Shown: positions 7,333 through 9,247 of the stretch, in pieces
Layout: every line of letters starts with the position of its first letter
Numbering within the stretch: the first letter of the stretch is position 1
Assembly (NCBI GenBank): GCA_947244675.1
Contig: CAMXLV010000070.1
Coordinates: 1-9,247 of the forward strand
Direction of reading: 5' to 3'
Origin: an uncultured Clostridium sp.
Lineage (GTDB): Bacteria > Bacillota_A > Clostridia > TANB77 > CAG-508
DNA length: 9,247 nt
Notes under the pieces: generated by a model
Databases searched by the model: none
What the model saw: the letters and a program-made list of their open reading frames with translations, nothing else
Told to the model about the DNA's origin: nothing
Position numbers and translations under genes: made by a program

Positions 7333-7584
7333 ATAATTAGAGATTAGAATAACAGCTTCCACATTGTTTTTTTTTAATTAACATTTATTCTTATTTGAAC
7401 AACTATATTATTTTTCAACAAATCTGATATCATAGCTATTCTCTATATAATCTAGCTACATTACTATCTAATATAGCTTGTTTGTCTCTTAATCTTCATT
7501 TCAATGTAATTTCAACGTAATTTTATATATTGGGTTCAGAACAGTATTATCTTTCTAATATATTATATAAAATATAAAATATTT
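7325..7584. other. Non-coding AT-rich gap between accessory genes
   Basis: No intact gene is visible in this part of the 334-nt gap. Apart from the hairpins just upstream, the only structure I can support is the decayed ORF6N-like fragment at 7439-7492 on the minus strand. The rest is AT-rich sequence with frequent stops in all frames. No RNA gene was recognised. Confidence 0.6.
7436..7492 (-). pseudogene. Decayed fragment of an ORF6N-domain protein
   Basis: The minus strand from 7492 reads LRDKQAILDSNVARLYRE and then TAG (7436-7438). A TGA lies two codons upstream, at 7496-7498. ORF6N domains (phage/KilA-N-associated DNA-binding proteins) begin with a segment of the form 'RDKQVILDSDVAxLYGVETK', which this fragment closely follows up to LY. 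It has no start codon or ribosome binding site, and the downstream part of the domain is not recoverable. It is best read as a remnant of a mobile-element gene. The match is by eye over 18 residues only. Confidence 0.5.
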
Positions 7585-7959
7585 TTAATGTTTATCATTT
7601 TTATCATATATGGTCTTTAAATTTAAAAAACTTAATTTATTTTTTCTTGTTATAAAAGCATATATTTTACTTTTTATATAATGAACAATATAAGCTAAAG
7701 AAGCAAATATAAATGTAAAAAAATATCCACTAAATAAAACCTCTTCTTTATTATCCCATGATATTGATTTAACTGCATTATATCCAAAAATCAAGGAAAA
7801 TATTGCTAAAGGGAAAACAATAGCATTAATTAATATCAATAAAAAATTCTCTTTGTAAAAAATGTCTATATTATTTCTTTTTAATGCTTTTATTTCTATA
7901 ACTACACATATAATATATATTATAATTAACACTATCATAATCATATCATGATCAAACAT
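7585..7959 (-). CDS. Small membrane protein of unknown function
   Basis: This 124-residue protein has three hydrophobic segments, at about residues 6-24, 39-60 and 76-94, followed by a basic, hydrophilic tail (RKNKLSFLNLKTIYDKNDKH). I do not recognise a family. The ATG at 7959 is supported by GGTGAT six nt upstream and by a near-consensus promoter just beyond. The gene is divergent from the DUF2207-like gene, sharing a 72-nt intergenic region with mirrored upstream sequence, which suggests the two membrane proteins are coregulated and may act together. Codons are very A/T-rich and there is no CGG. No terminator is evident downstream. Confidence 0.65.
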   Translation of the reverse strand: MFDHDMIMIVLIIIYIICVVIEIKALKRNNIDIFYKENFLLILINAIVFPLAIFSLIFGYNAVKSISWDNKEEVLFSGYFFTFIFASLAYIVHYIKSKIYAFITRKNKLSFLNLKTIYDKNDKH

Positions 7960-7971
7960 AAAATCACCAAA
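7954..7971 (-). repeat. Left arm of the inverted repeat flanking the divergent promoters
   Basis: AAACATAAAATCACCAAA (7954-7971) is an imperfect inverted copy (16 of 18 bases) of 8020-8037. It includes a perfect 9-bp core, ATCACCAAA/TTTGGTGAT. Each arm contains the start codon and the ribosome-binding region of one of the two divergent genes. Confidence 0.75.
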
Positions 7972-7974
7972 TAA

Positions 7975-8003
7975 ATTATAGTATAAATTGAAAAAATAAT
8001 CAA
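7975..8003 (-). promoter_or_regulatory. Sigma-A-type promoter for the 124-residue membrane protein
   Basis: On the minus strand there is TTGATT (8003-7998), a 17-nt spacer and a perfect TATAAT (7980-7975). The expected transcription start is only about eight nt before the ATG at 7959, so the leader is very short and much of the GGTGAT element lies at or just around the start of the message. Confidence 0.75.
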
Positions 8004-8016
8004 CATATGTTAAAAT
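7988..8016 (+). promoter_or_regulatory. Sigma-A-type promoter for the DUF2207-like gene
   Basis: TTGAAA (7988-7993), a 17-nt spacer and TAAAAT (8011-8016) form a good promoter. It overlaps the opposing promoter almost completely. The predicted start lies about eight nt before ATG 8032, again a very short leader. The overlap implies that RNA polymerase can occupy only one direction at a time. Confidence 0.65.
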
Positions 8017-8019
8017 AAC

Positions 8020-8037
8020 TTTGGTGATAATATGTTT
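8020..8037 (+). repeat. Right arm of the inverted repeat flanking the divergent promoters
   Basis: TTTGGTGATAATATGTTT mirrors 7954-7971 at 16 of 18 positions and contains the ATG of the DUF2207-like gene. The two arms enclose 48 bp holding both promoters. Confidence 0.75.
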
Positions 8038-9003
8038 TTAAATTATATTATAATTATGGTATTAATTATATATTTTATTTATTTAATTATAAAATATTCT
8101 GGAATAGATAAATCAGAATATAACCTACAATATTTTAGAGATAAAGAATATATCAAATATCCTATAATAATAGTAGGGTATTTAAATAACAAATCTATTA
8201 AATGTGAACATTTTATTGCTACAGTATTGGATTTTGTATGTAAGGGATTTATAAAAGTAGAACCATCTACAAATAAATCAGATTATATTTTTACTATTGT
8301 CAAAAGTATAAAAGCAACAAATTTAGAAATAGAAACATTAAGAATATTTTTTAATAGCTCATTTTTAGAAATTGGCACTACACAAAGTTTAAGTCAATTT
8401 AAAAAAATAATGAAGAATGAAAAAATATTTGGAAATTTTGGAAAAATCAAAAGACATTTTAATTACAAAATCAGAGAATATTTTGACAAGAAGCAAGATG
8501 TAAAACAAATTACTAGAAGTACAAATATAAAGAATACGTTATTGTGTTATTTTTTATTTTTAGTAACATGCTATTCTCTGATATTTGAATTTGAAGGTTT
8601 TACAAAAATAACTGACTATTTTATAACTATACCTTTCTTTAGTACTATTGCCTTTTCTTTATTTATTGTAACCATATCATTTATAAAGTCTTCTTTGTTA
8701 GGCGTTTTTTCTTGGACTACTACCATTGTGGCAATATCATTTTTTGTTAATTCTTTGTTCTTCATTTATTTGGGGCTTACATTATTTGTAGTTCCAATTC
8801 TAATAATTATGTCAATTATCATTTTATTTGATGACATGATACAACGTAAGAAAACAAATATTGCAAATGTATATGAAATGATAAAAGGATTAAGAAAATA
8901 TATTATAGATTATAGTAATATTGATGAATATGATATATATAATATTTATTTGTGGAATGAATACTATGCATATGCTGTTGCTTTGGATATAAAAAAAATA
9001 TAG
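8032..9003 (+). CDS. Membrane protein resembling the C-terminal part of DUF2207
   Basis: This is a 323-residue membrane protein. There is one membrane segment at residues 2-21 and a soluble region at about 22-165 containing a winged-helix-like block (CEHFIATVLDFVCKGFIKVE). Four membrane segments follow, at about 168-185, 195-215, 222-245 and 247-268. The C-terminal motif GLRKYIIDYSNI...YLWNEYYAYAVALDI is what I associate with DUF2207 proteins ('f..ATl.dL...G.i.i', 'G...fi.D.s...lWe.yl.YAvaLg'). The usual extracellular beta-rich N-terminal half and signal peptide are missing, so this is a short form. Function is unknown. ATG 8032 follows TTGGTGAT. There is no in-frame CGG. The divergent partner at 7585-7959 is also a membrane protein. 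Confidence 0.65.
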   Translation: MFLNYIIIMVLIIYFIYLIIKYSGIDKSEYNLQYFRDKEYIKYPIIIVGYLNNKSIKCEHFIATVLDFVCKGFIKVEPSTNKSDYIFTIVKSIKATNLEIETLRIFFNSSFLEIGTTQSLSQFKKIMKNEKIFGNFGKIKRHFNYKIREYFDKKQDVKQITRSTNIKNTLLCYFLFLVTCYSLIFEFEGFTKITDYFITIPFFSTIAFSLFIVTISFIKSSLLGVFSWTTTIVAISFFVNSLFFIYLGLTLFVVPILIIMSIIILFDDMIQRKKTNIANVYEMIKGLRKYIIDYSNIDEYDIYNIYLWNEYYAYAVALDIKKI

Positions 9004-9039
9004 GATAATATTCATTTTGCTGATACTAGTGGGCTTTTT

Positions 9040-9076
9040 ATGTATTTACAAATTTTAGTAAATGCATATCTTTTAT
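9040..9076 (+). terminator. Possible AT-rich terminator of the DUF2207-like gene
   Basis: ATGTATTTAC (9040-9049) pairs with GTAAATGCAT (9058-9067), with one G-T pair and an 8-nt loop, and is followed by ATCTTTTA. The stem is long but AT-rich and the T-tract is short, so termination strength is uncertain. Confidence 0.4.
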
Positions 9077-9247
9077 ATGTAATCTTTTAATTGAAATAAA
9101 TGGTATAATTGATTTTGGTATCAATTCTGTTCAATTTAATTCGAACAGATACGTCGTTGGAGCTTACAGCCAGTTCAATTAATAATTAGCTACGAGAGTA
9201 TAGAAAAAGTTGTGTAAATAAATCCTTCCGTGATAAAATAAAAAATA
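9077..9247. other. Right-edge intergenic sequence, unassigned
   Basis: No gene is supported here. A perfect 7-bp hairpin (AATTGAT 9107-9113 with ATCAATT 9120-9126) sits on a TATAAT hexamer at 9104-9109, but no matching -35 box is seen. An imperfect palindrome, GTTCAATTTAATTCGAAC, follows at about 9129-9146. It could be the leader of a gene beyond the window. Confidence 0.4.

Noticed and set aside
9107..9160. Riboswitch or tRNA-like element at the right edge
   Set aside because: There is a short hairpin and an imperfect palindrome, but no cloverleaf, no known riboswitch core and no downstream gene in view.
9229..9240. CGGA on the minus strand near the right edge
   Set aside because: It lies in sequence with no supported gene, so its frame cannot be judged and it was not counted as a shift site.
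1..9247. CRISPR array, insertion sequence, rRNA or tRNA genes
   Set aside because: No regularly spaced repeats, transposase motifs or recognisable structural RNA sequence were found on either strand.

Overview
The window looks like a chromosomal segment of a low-GC Gram-positive bacterium (Clostridia or a near relative, probably uncultivated). Base composition is very AT-rich, ribosome binding sites are strong AGGAGG-type, intrinsic terminators are of the T-tract kind, and the gene content (an ftsY-UPF0182 operon, a DUF5665 protein, tyrS) fits. The taxon is inferred from gene content; no rRNA is present.

Layout. Positions 1-114 hold the tail of an unidentified gene, followed 15 nt later by tyrS (130-1345, +) and a strong terminator. 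Convergent to it on the minus strand lies a housekeeping block read from 5514 down to 1390: ftsY, a UPF0182/COG1615 membrane protein (4584-1726), a bidirectional terminator-like hairpin, and a small DUF5665 membrane protein. The right part (about 5780-9247) is even more AT-rich and looks accessory: a ParB/Srx-like protein with a DGNRR motif, a perfect-stem terminator, a decayed ORF6N fragment, and two divergent membrane-protein genes (one with a DUF2207-like C-terminus) that share overlapping promoters inside an inverted repeat.

Main observation. Two conserved genes can be read through only with +1 frameshifts: tyrS has one and the UPF0182 gene has three. All four sites have the same form: a CGG codon in the reading frame, followed by A, so that skipping the C gives GGA and restores the conserved protein. 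I scanned every gene here (about 2,700 codons). The only CGG triplets I find in the incoming reading frame are at these four sites; one site carries a second CGG two codons on. CGA, CGT, CGC, AGA and AGG all appear as ordinary in-frame arginine codons, and out-of-frame CGG is tolerated without a shift. After correction the products are full length (TyrRS 404 residues, UPF0182 951 residues), with no other lesion. The simplest biological reading is that CGG is unassigned in this organism and CGGA is a recurrent +1 recoding signal or quadruplet codon. The alternative, a systematic sequencing or assembly insertion before some GGA triplets, cannot be excluded from one sequence.

Functionally, FtsY (SRP receptor) and TyrRS are core translation and secretion components, so an efficient decoding solution at the tyrS site would be needed for viability unless a second TyrRS exists elsewhere.
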